A stretch of DNA of 64,000 nt from Camelus bactrianus (GCF_048773025.1 NC_133564.1:36156645-36220644), one strand, 5' to 3'. Shown: positions 36,709 through 49,528, counted from the stretch's first letter. Translations and numbers: made by a program. The notes: generated by a model from the sequence alone, not told the origin.

Positions 36709-37189
36709 TGTCGACTGAAAGAAATGTGTAGCCTGAAAGTTTAGAGTTATGCTTTATTTGGCGGGAGGACTCAAGCCAGGATGACAGCCTCTGAGATCGC
36801 TCTGAGGGACTGCTCCCAAGAGGTTGGGCAGGAGCTAGGATATATAGGAAGTTTACAACAAAGACCAGGTAGTTGGAACAATAAAACATTGTTTGTTATC
36901 TAAAGAAAGCCAGGTATGTCAAGTTAAAGAGTTTAGTGATTTTCTATGTATAATTTGGGCTCACTGGATTCATTCTTTAGACAAGTACCTAGCTATCTAG
37001 GGCAAGTATCCTGTCTTTTCTTATTCTCATTCTGTTCAGAGAGCACTGTTGTTAGTGGCTGTAGAGGCTGGTCTTCAGGCCTGTACTCGCTGGGGGATGG
37101 TGGCAGCCGCTGATGACTTGGTTTCAGCATTATTTGTTTATTGACATGGTTGCAGTATTTTCATTCACATTGTAGTATTTTCATTCACA
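36709..37189 (-). mobile_element. Solo ERV LTR, minus orientation (family 3)
   Basis: The element runs tg...ca for 481 bases and is flanked by an exact 4-base direct repeat GACT (36705-36708 and 37190-37193). On the minus strand it has a TATA-like box (cctatatatcc) followed about 100 bases later by a polyadenylation signal (aataaag), the normal LTR promoter/R arrangement. No internal retroviral region is attached, so it is a solo LTR left by recombination. The 4-base target duplication points to an ERV1-type element. The 5' end (right side) contains a 20-base motif repeated twice in tandem (about 37151-37190). Confidence 0.78.
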
Positions 37190-37829
37190 GACTGATTGTG
37201 GATAATCTGGAAACTTGGAAAGGAACCGAGATAGAATTACTGCAGGTACCTTCTACTTTAATATTCCGTGTGCAAACATAAACACGGATGAAGCATACAT
37301 TTGAATTTGGTGATGTAGGGAAGGGTTTCTGCACATTACAGGAGAAGGCAAGGCAGAATTCCTGTACTTTGTTGGCAGGGATTTGGGTCCACCTGTCTTT
37401 TCTGTAGCGGTTTCTGGGAGCAGTTTATGGTAACTAACAAACATTGACAAACGGTGGCACACATTGCATTTAAGAGCTGGCCTGTGCAAACTTGTGTATT
37501 GGACAGGTGGATTGGAGAGAGATGTAGCCCTGGCCTGGGCTCAGATACAAGTTTAAATCGCCATTTCCTCACCAAAGAGCCTTGGACTAGAGTGTAACCT
37601 CCCTTAACCTGTTGGTGAATCTGTGAAATGTGCATTATAATATTCGTTTCTTCCTGGGTTTGTTGTAAGTTGTAAACAGTATTATAACACTCATGAAACA
37701 TTTAACAAACAGGCACTTAGCAGTGTTCACTGTGTCTGTCCGCCCCGCTTAGCGTGTGTCACAGCCGTAAAGGTAGCATGTGCCTGTTGAGGATGCACTG
37801 GAAGCCCCTTGAATAGGTTGTGAATTTGG

Positions 37830-37950
37830 TGATTTCCTTTAATCCTTGAAACTCTATATGCCATGGGCAGTTATTTTCATGGACAGATGAGGAATCTCAG
37901 GGTAAAGAGACTGTGTAATTTGCCCAAAGTCAGACCATAATTTTGGGTGC
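37830..37950 (-). repeat. MIR relic
   Basis: Reverse MIR order: 'tccttgaaactctatatgcc', 'catggacagatgaggaatct' and 'gtaatttgcccaaagtcaga'. Confidence 0.58.
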
Positions 37951-39489
37951 TGGGGCCTCGGTTCAGCATGGGCCCCTGGGCCTTCTGCCCTCTCCGTTCA
38001 GCCCCAGAGCCAGACGTGGGGTCGCCTGTCTCCCAGCCCAGAATATCCAGTAGGCAGCAACACAAACTTGGACCTGTGCTGCTTAAGCAAAACTCCGGAG
38101 GGGAGGCAGGTACTAAGGGGATAAATGTAAAAACAGACGACTGCAAATTGTGATAAGCTCTGAGAAGGAAAGGAACACGCCTCGCCACGCAGAGCTGGGA
38201 GCTTTCCCTTCGGGGCTGCTCTGGGGGCGTTCATCTCAGCTAAACAAACTCCGGTCCTGCACCAACGCAGGAAGGCTGGGCGCGTGTGACCAGGTTGACT
38301 TGGCCTCGTTGATCATACTCATTCCCCATTCAGCGGCAGCTCTTACGGGCACTTACCTAGTAAACAGATTTTGGCCATAATCATAACGCACTTTGCTTGG
38401 TAGTTTTATTGGCCTCACATTTGAGATGAGGTAATTGAAGCTGGGGAGTTTGTTGCATGCCCGTGATTACTTTGGAAATACCCCCACTGGTCTTTCAACC
38501 TAGACTGGTGTGGCTGTTATATCCCAGCCCTGTGAATGATATCGTGTAGCTTCTACCAAGTGGTGCAAATGACTGACATTGATTTTTCTTAATTCGTAGG
38601 AAATGGTATGTGACAATAAGAGAAAAAGGTAGTCAGAAATTGTTTGGAAAACTAGAACAAAATCCAATTCTTCCCCAGCTGGGGAAGCGTACCCAGTGTC
38701 ACTCACCCCACTCACTGCCTGGTATCTTCTCCCTGCCGACTCCGTGTTCAGAAGCCACTCTAAGCCTTTGAAGAACATTTTGCCTCATGACACTGTTGAC
38801 TAGGACCTGCGGCCTCTCTGTCCCTGGTTAACTCTCTCTTCAAAGCCATTTAAATTTTATGCAGGCTCCTCAGCTCAGATGTAAGAATAGCCTCTTTAAA
38901 CTTCTTGATGCAGCTCCTTAGTGAAGATCTTTCGAAGGAAATCTAGCCAAAACCTGGGAGGTATGCACACAGTGACTGCAACCTCAGCACTTTGTGAAGT
39001 TCAGAATCAGAGGGTTGGGAGACTCAGGAAAGGCTTTTTAAGGTAGAAAGGGGAAAGTGAAAGGACGCAGGCTGTGTGAGACTGAAGCATCTCGGTCCCA
39101 GCTAGCAAGGCAGCTGCGTTCAGGATGGTATGTGAGGAGTACAGAGTTCTCACAAAGAAAGAAGTGGTGGGATGGGAGGGAGGACAGATAGATTCTTTAC
39201 TAGGGAAGGAAAAATTGCGCTGAAAACTTCCTGGTTGAATAAGAGGACTGTGACATGATGTGCTTGTATTTTGGAGAGAAGGGTTTTGTGGGGACAGGCC
39301 TAGGAGAACGCTGTCTGGCTAGGGGGTCAGCACAACAGGGAACCACAGAGAACATGGCCGACCTCAGGGCCCCTGCTGGGGGAGGGGCTGCCCGCCATTT
39401 TGAGCCCTGGGGGCTGCTTCTGTCCCTTAGCTGGGGCCTCAGAACTCCCTTCATATCCCAGTCCTGTTGATACAAGGAAACAGATGTGG

Positions 39490-40250
39490 GGCATGAGAAG
39501 GGCTGTGTCCCAGGCTTTGGTTGAGCCCCTGGAATGTGCCCCACCAGACGTGGGTCCTTGGCTTCATGCAGGAAAGATTTCAAGAGCAAGCCACTGTTGA
39601 GTAATGGTAGATGTATTCACAGAGACACATTGAAAGGCAAGAGAAAGGCTACGAGTTGTGGGGTTCGGGTGCTCAGATTAAAAGTAGGTACACACTCCAC
39701 AGACAGAGTGTGGGCCTTCTCGGAAGAGGGAGAGAGAGTGGTGACCGCGAGGTGGCGCAGTGTTGCTCGTTTTCTTGGGCTTGGTTGTTTCATATGCTAA
39801 TAAGTAGACTGAGCAGCCTAAGGGTAAGGGGCTGGGATTCCCTGGGAGTTCGCCATTTCCCACCCTGTGACCTTTTGTGGCTAGCCTTGGGATGGCCATG
39901 GTGCCTTGGGGCATGTTATTCACCATGTTACTATTACAATGGGTGTATAATGAAGCTCAAGCTCTGCTAGAAGTTATATCTCTTCATCTTGAGCCTCAAG
40001 GCCTATTGGGGATTGAATCCTTCACCATTTTGATGTTAATTGTTGTGGCCTTCCTTGAATGGCTGTGCTCTGCCCCCTTCCATCCTGTCTCACTGTGATG
40101 ACACAGAGAGAGCAAAGGCCGGGCCCTACCCGTGATCCTGCATTTAACAGGGGGAGGGGTGGTTTGGGCTGAGGATGACTCTGAGTGTGAGAAGGATGTT
40201 TCAGATTTTCCCACGTGGGACATGGGGACGTGCCAGCAGCCACTGCAGAT
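39490..40250 (-). mobile_element. LTR-like repeat, probably minus orientation (family 4)
   Basis: A block of moderate complexity whose minus strand reads like an LTR: a promoter-like half, then 'ctgtctgtggagtgtgtacc' and 'cctttcaatgtgtctctgtg', a layout common to mammalian LTR R/U5 regions. Its limits are not clear and no target duplication was found. It may be another type of interspersed repeat. Any open frames in it are short and not recognised. Fossil; not intact as a provirus. Confidence 0.4.
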
Positions 40251-40385
40251 TGATCTCACGGGCATTATCGCTTGTGTCACTCATCTTTTCTATTTTACTT
40301 TTTTTTTCAAGTATTTAATCTAAATTTAATATCAGTTTTTTTTAGGAAACAAATTTCTCTTTTTCTTTTCTTTGGGGCTCTTTAG

Positions 40386-40492
40386 GGGATAGGTAATTAG
40401 GTGTATTTATCTGTTCGTGGAGGCCCTGGCACTTGAACCCAGGACACCGTGCACGCTAAGCTCACGCTCTACCACTGAGCTCTACCACCCAT
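40386..40492 (-). repeat. vic-1-type SINE
   Basis: Reversed SINE with 'ggtaattaggtgtatttatc', 'ggcacttgaacccaggacac' and 'cacgctctaccactgagctc'. Better preserved than those at 12.2 and 17.4 kb. Confidence 0.82.
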
Positions 40493-40854
40493 CACATCAT
40501 CTTTTACTTTTTGCTTTAGCTGCCAAGAATCTTACAGCTGAATTTCTAGTCGGCCTTTAACACTTACCCTAACTTCATGGCATTCATTTTTATGACTTTA
40601 CCTTCCCCTGGTTTCATTTAAGTATTCAATCTCCATTTTGTCTTCACTCTCACTTTTGTCTTTTTGTTGTTATGGTTGTTAAGCTGTGTTTAAATAAATT
40701 GTTTAATTTCTCTTTTAGCAGGAGGCTGAAAGTAAATAAATATGTAAACAAACTTATCACACTTCAATATTTTATACTTTCTAAGCTGTTTAGTAGTTAC
40801 TTAAAAACCGAATTGAATACTAAAGTGATAAAATTTTTAAATTATTTTTTAATT

Positions 40855-41005
40855 TTTTATAAAGGTATAGCTGATTTACAATATGATATAAGTTTCAGGT
40901 GTACAATAGTTGCACAATTTTTATTTTTATGTCCATTTATAGTTATTGTAAAACATTGGCTATATTCCCTGTGTTGTAAGATCCATCCCTGTAGCGTGTT
41001 TATGT
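40855..41005 (-). repeat. L1 3'-end fragment
   Basis: The phrases 'gctgatttacaatatgatat', 'gtttcaggtgtacaatagtt' and 'ggctatattccctgtgttgt' are the reversed 3' end of an L1. Confidence 0.75.
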
Positions 41006-41490
41006 TAGATGGAGCAGTTTGTATAAGAAAGCTGGGTAACGCAGAGTCTGGGGAGTGGCTCTTTCTAACCCATGTTCATGGTCACCCTTCCTGTCAGAGC
41101 CCAGGCCCTCACTCCTCTCTGAAGGGGAGCGAGTGGAGGCAGCCCTCATCAGCGCTGGCACCACCCTCTGAGTGGCAGTGACAACAGTGACTCTCTGTGG
41201 ACATGCAAATTGTTGTTCCAGGATCTTTACATGCATTCCTGCATTTAATAATTAAAGCCCTCCTGTGAGGAATCATTTTATGTTTTTAATGAATAATACA
41301 TTTTATTTTGATTTTGATAGACTTCAAACCTCCAGAAAATGTACTGGAATAGTACAATAAACGCTTAGAGCATTTCAGCTAAAAGGGCACTATTTGCCCT
41401 ATTGTGTGTGGCTTATTTTAGTATAAACTTTCAAGGTCCATCCATGTTGTAGCCTCAATCAGTAATTTATTCTTTTGATTTGATAATATC

Positions 41491-42965
41491 TTTTTTCTTT
41501 TCTTCGTTTTTGTCTATTTAAAAATATTTTCATTGAATTCTAGTCAGTTTATAATGTTGCATCAGTTTCTTGTGTACAGCACAACACTTCATTTATATAG
41601 AAACATACCTGTATTCATTTTCATATTCTTTTTCAACATAAGTTACTATAAGATACTAAATATATTCTCCTGTGCTATACAGTATAAACTTGCTGTTTAC
41701 TCTATACATACTATCTGCAAATCTTGAACTCCCAATTTATTCCTTCCCACACCCTCTCCCCTCTGGTAACCATAGTTTGGTTTCGATGTCTCTGTGTCTG
41801 TTTCTGTTCTGTAGATAAGTTTATCTTTTTGTTTGGTTGTTTTTTCATTTTTTGTTTTTTTTTTTTTAGATTCCACATGTGAGCGATCTCATATGGTATT
41901 TTTCTCTCTCTTTCTGGGTTACTTCACTTAGAATGACATTCTCCAGGTCCATTCATGTTGCTACAAATGGCATTATTTTATTATTTTTTTTTATGGTGAA
42001 TAGTAGTCTATTGTACAAATATACTACAACCTCTTTATCCAGTCATCTGTCAGTGGACATTTAGGTTGTTTCCATGTCTTGCTATTGTAAATAGTGCTGC
42101 TGTGAACATTGGGGTGTAGGTGTCATTTTGAATTAGGGTTACTTCTGGATATGTGCCTAGGAGTGGGATTGCTGGGTCATATGGGAGGTCAATTTTTTGT
42201 CTTTTGAGGAACCTCTATACTGTTTTCCACAATGGCTCCACCAAACTGCATTCCCACCACAGTGTAGGAGGGTTCCCTATTCTCCACAGACTCTCCAGCA
42301 TTTATTGTTTGTGAACTTCTGAATGATGGCTATTCGGATTGGCGAGATGTGATATTTGATTGCAGTTTTGATTTGCATTTCTCTGATAATGATATTGAGC
42401 ATTTTTTCATGTGCCTATCGGCCATTTGTATGTCTTCATTGGAGAAAAGTCTCTTTAGGTCTTCTGCCCATTTTTGGATTGAGTTGTTTGTTTTTCTTTC
42501 TTATTAAGTGTAAAAGCTGTTTACATATTCTGGGAATTAAGCCCTTGTCAGTCTCATTTATTGCTAATATTTTCTCTCATTCAATATGTTGTCTTTTTGT
42601 TTTGCTTACTGTTTCCTTTGCTGTGAAAAAGCTTGTAAGATTAATTACATCCCACTTGTATATTTTTGCTTGTATTTCTATTGCTTGAGTAGACTGCTCT
42701 AGGAGAACATTGCTGAGATGTATGCCAGATGTTTTCCCTATGATTTCTTCTAAGAGGTTTATAGTGTCTTGTCTACATGTTTAAGTCTTTAAGCCATTTT
42801 GAATTTATTTTTGTGTATGCTGTGAGGGAGTAGTCTAACTTCATTGATTTACATGCAGCTGTCCAGTTTTCCCTACACCATTTTCTGAAGAGGCTGTCTT
42901 TATTCCATTGTATGTTCTCACCTCCTTTGTCAAAGATTCAATGACCAAAAGTTTGTGGGACTATT
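41491..42965 (-). repeat. Younger L1, 5'-truncated, inserted in the old L1
   Basis: Minus-strand L1 covering the 3' end and the last part of ORF2. Plus-strand phrases include 'tcagtttataatgttgcatc', 'ttccatgtcttgctattgta', 'gagtgggattgctgggtcat' and 'ccttgtcagtctcatttatt'. It is noticeably closer to modern artiodactyl L1 than the flanking pieces. It is about 1.5 kb of an element normally about 6 kb, and frames are broken (longest 110 codons, on the wrong strand for ORF2), so it cannot move. Confidence 0.8.
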
Positions 42966-43091
42966 CTTGGTAATTTTGTTTATCCGTTCATTGATGGATG
43001 GATATTGTTTGTAACTTTGGCTACTCTGAATGATACTGCCATGAATATTGATGTGCAAGTTTTTGTGAGAATATGTTTTCATTCTGTTGGC

Positions 43092-43236
43092 TGTACAGTT
43101 GGCCCGCCATATCTGTAGTTTCCACTTCATGGATCCAGATGGCTGATTGTAAAGGGACTCGAACATCCTTGGATTATGGAATCCAGGATGGGGGGTTCCT
43201 GAAACCAACCCCTCGAGGATACTAAGGGATGACTCT
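43092..43236. mobile_element. MER2-like (Tigger-type) non-autonomous DNA transposon
   Basis: The element begins 'cagttggcccgccatatctg' and ends with 'actaagggatgactc'. These ends are imperfect inverted repeats of each other, of the MER2 type ('cagtcgtccctcggtatccg'). TA lies directly outside both ends, as expected for Tc1/mariner-type target duplication. The interior is reduced to about 145 bases and encodes no transposase. It lies inside the old L1 at 43.1 kb. Confidence 0.8.
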
Positions 43237-43673
43237 ACATGTAGGAGTGAAATTGCTGAGCCATATAACTCTAACCTTTTGAGGAAACAACAGACTTCTC
43301 CAAAGAAGCTGCACCATTATCCCTTTCCACTGGCCGCATATGAGGTATCTCTGCCTCCTGAACAACACTTGTTATTGTGCATGTTTTGATTATAACCATC
43401 CTGGTGGTTGTAAAATAAGATCTCATTTTCATTTTGATTTCGCTACTGATGCTGAGCTTCTTTTCATATGCTTATTGGCCATTTGTGTATTTTTTTAAAT
43501 CCTTGGAAATTTTAAAAATTGTGTCGATTTTCTTTGTATTGTTCAGGTGTAAGCATTTGTTATATATCCTGAATACTAGTCTCTTATTAGATACATGCTT
43601 TGTAAAATTTTTCTCCTATTCTGCAGATTGTGCTTTCACTGTAGTTCTTTTAAACATTAAAACAATTTCTTTA

Positions 43674-43757
43674 CAGGTGAGGTAATTAGATGTATTGTTT
43701 TATTTTATTTTTCTTGCTAAGCACGCCCTCTATCAGTTGAGATACCCCCTTCCCCTG
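43674..43757 (-). repeat. Internally shortened vic-1-type SINE in old L1
   Basis: The text 'ggtgaggtaattagatgtat' leads directly into 'tgctaagcacgccctctatc' and 'agttgagataccccct'. Part of the tRNA-like head between these is missing. It interrupts the old L1. Confidence 0.62.
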
Positions 43758-45214
43758 TCATTTCACTTTCTTGATGATGTCCTCTGTAACAAAAAGGTTT
43801 TAATTTTGATGAAGTCCAGTTTATCTGCTTTTTTCTTCTATCACTTGTGCTCTTCGCATTGTATCTAGGAAACCAAAGCCTATCCTAAGACCTCAAAGAT
43901 TTATACTGTGTCTTCTTTTAGAAAGTTTATAGGTTTAGTTTTTACGTTTCTGTCTCTGATCCATTTTGAATTAATTTTTATTTGTTATATAAAATATGGG
44001 GGTCCAGATTCCAGATTCATTCTTTTGCCTGCAGATACCCAGCTTTCCCTGCACCATTTGTTGAATAGACTATTCTTTCCATGGAGTGTTGTTGGCACCC
44101 TTGTGGAAAACTGACTGTAAATGTAAGTTTTTTCCCCCTGGGATTTTATTGTGTCTCATAGATTTATTTATCCAAACTTATGCCAGTACCATACTGACTT
44201 AGTACTATAGCTTTTTAGTACACTTTAAAGTGAGTCATCCCACTTTGCTCTGCTTCTTCAAGATTGCTTTGGCTGTCCTGGGCCCCTTGCACTTCCATAT
44301 GAATTTTGGGATAAGTTTTTCAATTTTTGCAAAGAAGTCAGCTGGAATTTTGATAGGGATTCCACTAAATTTGTAAATCACTTTGGGGAGTCTTAACATT
44401 TTTAACAATATTGTCTACCATTCCATCAACATGAGATGTCTTCCATATATGTAGATCTTTTAAAATGTTTTGGTGATACTTCAAAATATTCAATGTACAA
44501 ATCTTGTAAATTTTTGTTAAATGTATCTCTCATTTAATTTTTAATGCTGTTGTAAATGGAAAGTCTGAGCTTCTTGAGGTAGGACTATATATCAATTTGT
44601 TTATTTCTAGGATTTCTACGCAGCAACTACCCTAGGTTTATATTTGCAACATAAATATATCCACAACTCTTCCCACCCCCATGTTATAAGAAACCAAGAC
44701 CCAGGTTAAGCTACCTGAACACCTATGTGGAAGTGAGAAATGAGACCCTTGGGTGGGGCTTTGTGAAGATGATACTGAGAGCTTATTTAGGATGGCTTCA
44801 TCTTAATTTCTTTTAAACAACACTTTCGGTGTAGTCAGATATATTAAGAACATGCCCTTTTGATGTGCAGAGGAGCTAAGACTATTATCAAATAATTTCT
44901 AGAGAGAGTGTTGTACTTGAAATCTAATTTGCATCAATCTTTGAAGATTTATGTTTCAGGAGCTTTGACTAAAGAACACCTGTCTTTATTCATTAGTGAC
45001 AATTAAATGCTCAAGCAACATGTAATAGTCTGAGAAACTGCCCCCGCCCCGTAGTGCTGGGTGGCTGCAGCTGTAACCGGAGTCAGCGCTTACCTTTCCC
45101 AGTGTGCTTGTGCTGATCCGCTCAAAGCGGTTCGTCCAACAGTGTGTCTGTAGTCTGTTGGACATAGCCATAAAACATTGAGTTAAGGTTGCTGGAATGC
45201 ATTATATTCTTATT

Positions 45215-45355
45215 AATAATAAGTAAGCACATATTGAGTACTTACTGTATGTTGGGAATTGTCCCTCAGCCTCACATGAATATTATTTCTCTTAAAACCT
45301 CACATATTTTCTTGTTATTCTCACTTTACAGATAAGGAGACTGAGAATTAAGTCT
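45215..45355 (-). repeat. MIR relic
   Basis: Reverse MIR/MIR3 order: 'attgagtacttactgtatgt', 'cctcacatattttcttgtta' and 'cactttacagataaggagac'. Confidence 0.58.
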
Positions 45356-45814
45356 TCTCTCTTTGGGTGGAGCTCATTATCAATGACGGGAAGTTGTAAG
45401 GAAAAAGATATTGATTCATCCTGAGAAAACATTTTTCTGAGAGTCAGCAGTGAAGAAGGTGGACACTGAAGAAGGTGATCATTGTTCGATTGAGACGAGC
45501 CCCTGGTTGTACGGAGTCAGCATCCCTGTCCTGGACACAGCCAGTGTAGAGCTGCGTGGTGGGTGAGGCTGCGATGCCGTGCAGGGAACGCAGATGCCGG
45601 GCCATTGGGCTGTGCTCAGGCCCGGTGGGGCTTTCTCCTAAGGGCAGTGGACAGTCATTGACAGATTTTAAGTAGGGGAGTGGGGTGCTCTCGTAGATCA
45701 CTTTTGTCTTGTAGAATGCTTAGAAACATTTAGAAGGCTCAGCTGGAGGTGATGTGATGAGTCAAATTAGGGTGGCTGCCAGGTGTAGGAGTGTAGAATT
45801 TTCAAGTGGTTTTC

Positions 45815-46010
45815 AGTCCCAGTTTTGTGGCTCAGTAGCCGTGTCACTTTGGATGATGCACTCAAGGAAGAGAAACAATTTATCTAATCAATAAATGCTG
45901 TGATGTACCGACCTCCCAGGACTGCTGTGGAGATCCAGTGAGATAACGTGTGCACAGTGTGCAGCATGGTACCCAGCACAGAGTCAGTGCTGAGTGAGTG
46001 CCAGTGAGTA
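45815..46010 (+). repeat. MIR relic
   Basis: Plus-strand MIR order: 'cagtagccgtgtcactttgg', 'ctgctgtggagatccagtga' and 'agcatggtacccagcacaga'. Confidence 0.6.
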
Positions 46011-48284
46011 TCTGGTAGGACAGGTGTGGCTGGTGGGACTCGGTGACTGAGGAAATCTGGGCCCTGAAGGAGGGGTCCAGTCACATCTGTGAGTGATGGG
46101 CCTGAGCTCGGAGAGGCAGAGAGACCTTGCCCCCCGACCAGGGGCCCTGGGCAGGACGGCTATGGGAGGAGCACCGTGAAGTCAGCTCTTTTCAGGTGGA
46201 GTTGGAGTTGCTCTTGAGACATCTAAGTGCAGTGTCACGAGCTCACAGAGGAGGTCTGGGCCGGGGCTGTGCATTTTCATATAATCTCAATCCCTGATAA
46301 TGCCGAGGTATTGATCGCTGAACGTGAAGTTTTCTTTACAGGACAAGTGAATAGTAGTATCATCTCTGTCATCAAAGCTCACGTCTCTTTATTCATCACC
46401 CACTTTGCTAATTGGGTACTTACAGAGCTCAATTCACCGACCTCCCATGGGCTCAGGCTCCACAGTAAAGAGCTGGTGAGCCTCCCTCCTTTCCAGAAGA
46501 CGACACATTTTGCTGGTAGCCTTCTGTACCTCGCCAGACTTAGAATTTTAGTTTGTTGAATTAATTCTATTTTCTATTAGCCATCTCCTGACAAGAGAGA
46601 CCTTTTACATTATGGTCATATTTCAAATAGCTGTTACTGAGAACTGCTGATCTGATCCATAGAGTAAGTATTATATTAAACTTGTAGAGTACTTAACATT
46701 TTTCTGTCTTTGCCCTTTAATTTTGTATGCCCTTTCTCTATCCTATTTGGGGCCTTAATTTTTTTTAAATAAAAGATGCTGTTTGCAGTTAAGAAAACAA
46801 AAGAAAAAATACACATGATAGCTAAACATAGAAAATATCTAGTGTGTTTACTGTCTCGGCAATGGAGGGTTGTAGAAACTCGTGAAAACCTTCATTACAC
46901 AAGTTTCTTAAAATGCGGATTAAGAAATAAAACCTTCCTTCCTCATCTTTCAAGCTGCACAGCTAATTGTCAAGAAACTGAGGGGAAATCCTCAGAAGCC
47001 AAGACAAACCAGAAAGCAGGGATTCTGGGTGATACATGAGCCTTAGAAGCCCTGGGGTGCCTGTTGGCTCCTGTACTGAATTTCAGTTGCCTTGACAGTA
47101 GGGCAGGAGATGAGCCCGAAGCCTCTCACACTGGGAGTTGGATGACTGATCATATGTAAGGTCATGCCCATTCCGAGAAGCATGGTTTACTTAAGGGTGA
47201 ACTAGGAAAAAAAATTCCTCAAGGCAAGACAGTAAGGAAAGTCAATTTTGTTGGAAGAGGGGAAAAATTACAAATCCAAAGTAAGGATATAGTGTAAAGC
47301 TCTTCTGGCATGAGAGTGACCACAAACTCCTGGCAGAGAAGCCCAGCTACTCCTGGAATGAGAAGCTGTGGTTTGAATGAATCAGTGAGCAGCCATTCCG
47401 GAAAAGGCCTCCAGAGTCTTGTGGATCTAGATACTGGATGGCAAACACCTCTCTTCCAAGGCCTCATTCAAATAACTGGAAAAGTTTTAAAGGAAAGAAG
47501 CCATAATCATAGTTCTATTTATTAACATTACTATATGCTAGGAATTCAGAGGTGACTATGGAGTTGACTCCTCATTTATGGACCTTACTTTCTCTTTGGG
47601 GAGAAAAACTGACATAGTTGGGGAGCTTGGTAGAGGGAGGTGTTAGTCTGTTGCAATTAGCCAGGAGAGGAGATTAAGAAAGCAGTGAAGGGTGGGTGAA
47701 CTTTTTAGCTGAGGACAGACAGTCTTGTTCAGTTGGCTTTTAATTTCAAGCTCAATGAGCTGTCACTGGAGGGAATAGATTTTACGGAGGATGGACTTAG
47801 CTCAGGCCTCTTTAGAATGGACACGTAAAACTGGAGAAAGACAGTCAAATCTGTGCAGACATTAAAGTTCACTTGAACATGCTCCATCCCTGAGCCAAAG
47901 ATAGGACAAATATGCAGCACTTCTTAAGGACAGAGGAGTGGTTTCTAAGATTCTCCAAGAATGAATCCCAGGGAACCGGGATGGCCAGTTGTCAAACTGT
48001 GACTTTGCTCTTTGGACGGTGTACCCACCAAGGGTATTGGAATTTTATAGGTTTCCATTTCTCTTTAATACACGTCAGGTGATTAGGACGTGGGCACAAG
48101 TATTTGACAACTTGTCGAGGCGACTTTGGTTACCTGCCTAGAAGCACGGGCACTGTTATGGCTGCGTCATACATCTTGCCGCCCATCCCGTTCCCCGGCT
48201 CAGTGATCACGGCAGAGTGGTCCCTTGTTGACCTGTCCGTCTCCTTTGTGACATCATAACCCATGAAAAGACCGGAGCGTATTA

Positions 48285-48362
48285 ACGTGGTTTTCTTAAA
48301 GTCAAAGGAACAGATCAAATATGGAGTCAGATTTGTTCTTTCCTACTTCAGTAGTGCCATGG
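48285..48362 (-). mobile_element. Fragment of the family 1 LTR
   Basis: The text 'ttaaagtcaaaggaacagat' followed by 'ggagtcagatttgttctttc' is clearly related to 32073-32140 in the solo LTR at 31.6 kb, in the same orientation. Only this core was recognised, so its true limits are unknown. Fossil. Confidence 0.45.
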
Positions 48363-48606
48363 AGAAGGCAGTTTGGGCAGCTTTTTGTAGGGCCCTAGAG
48401 GCTTTCTCTCTCAGCCTCTGGGCACCTTTATTGAAAACCCTTCATAGCTGTCTGGAGTGCTGTAAAACCACTCCGCCTGTTTTGCCCTGAAGATTTGTTC
48501 AGTTTATAACTCATCTCTACTCCTTGGAAAACAACTCAATAAAAATTCAGTTGGTTTCCCACCAGCCATGGGCAGGGGTGGGGGATACCTTGTTATTATT
48601 TCATAA

Positions 48607-48660
48607 AATAACAATAATAATAATAATAGTAATAATAATAATAAATAATAATAATAAAAG
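48607..48660 (+). repeat. (AAT)n microsatellite, impure
   Basis: A run of ataat/aataat units with a few interruptions, next to an A-rich tail. Confidence 0.9.
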
Positions 48661-49049
48661 AAGTCTTAAAACAGCACTGGGCACATTGGAGAGGGTCAAT
48701 AAATGCTTCCTGGCTTAAGTCAAAAGTGATGACTCAGTGATTCCATGGCTGCTGTATTTGCTGAGCTAATTACTCCTTTGCTCCATTACACATTTTTTTA
48801 ACTGAAAAAGAAATACATGCAAATGGTTAAAAAAAATTCAAACAGAGCACAAAACTACACAAGTGAAAGAAGTTTACACTCACCCTCTGTTCTTCCAGCC
48901 CTCCCTGGAGATGCCACTGTTTACTATCCTTTGGATGCTTTTCCAGATATGGTATGCACATTCCCAAATATGTATGGAAATTCCTTTAAAGTTTTAGTTA
49001 TTTTTAACTTAAAGGGATTTAAATCCTCAAGTGGCTTCTGCCTCGGTAA

Positions 49050-49528
49050 TAGAACAGAACAAATCTGACTGCATATTAGATCTTTTCATTTGACTTTAAC
49101 CCTATGCTCTGTCTCCTAGGCTTCATCTTGCTTGTAAAACAATGTTGCTTAGAGCCTGAAATATACAGGAGAGCCTATTCTGAAGGCTCTGACCTTTAAG
49201 GATATTTAACACTTTTTCATTCATAAAAAGATAACAAATTACAGAACAGAAAATAACGTTTGTTTTGTTGGAGGTTTACAGAGATTTGACCCAGGCAGAT
49301 AGCTGCAAGAAAAAAGGATTCTAACAACAAGGAATTCCTACACCAGGAAGATTGCAACAATCAAGCACGTAGGAAAGGAGCCTGAATTCTGACTTGGGGA
49401 GATGGTTTTCCAGGACATTAGTTTGCCATCTAGGTCTACAGAGACTTGCTATTCCTTGCCCCAACACCTGGTCTCCCAACTTATTGGCCTGTCCTGCACT
49501 GAGGAGAATGAATTTGGACTCGGTAACA
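49050..49528 (+). mobile_element. ERV LTR, plus orientation (family 1)
   Basis: Plus-strand copy of the LTR found in reverse at 31.6 kb. It shares 'gtaatagaacagaacaaatc', 'attctgacttggggagatgg', 'acctggtctcccaacttatt' and the U5-like end 'ggactcggtaaca', which finishes at 49528. The 5' end is ragged and approximate. No 4-base target duplication was found and no internal region follows, so it is a solo or truncated LTR. Fossil. Confidence 0.65.

Larger units (their letters stand above)
41280..44530 (-). repeat. Old L1 carrying three later insertions
   Basis: Old minus-strand L1 sequence can be followed in pieces: 41280-41490, 42966-43091, 43237-43673 and 43758-44530. The pieces continue one another in L1 order, for example '...tccatccatgttgtagcctc' before the first gap and '...ttcattgatggatggatatt' after it. 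The gaps hold a younger L1, a MER2-like transposon and a SINE. The host L1 is heavily diverged and non-coding. Confidence 0.75.

Noticed and set aside
39877-40098. 73-codon frame with a hydrophobic start
   Set aside because: It lies in an LTR-like repeat with no known homologue. Hydrophobicity is explained by T-rich composition.
40672-41181. 169-codon open frame on the plus strand
   Set aside because: It lies in AT-rich sequence crossing an L1 3' fragment read antisense and shows no recognisable domain.
42356-42688. 110-codon hydrophobic frame that looks like a membrane protein
   Set aside because: It is the antisense of L1 ORF2 sequence. The T-rich antisense strand gives Phe/Leu/Ile-rich artefacts.
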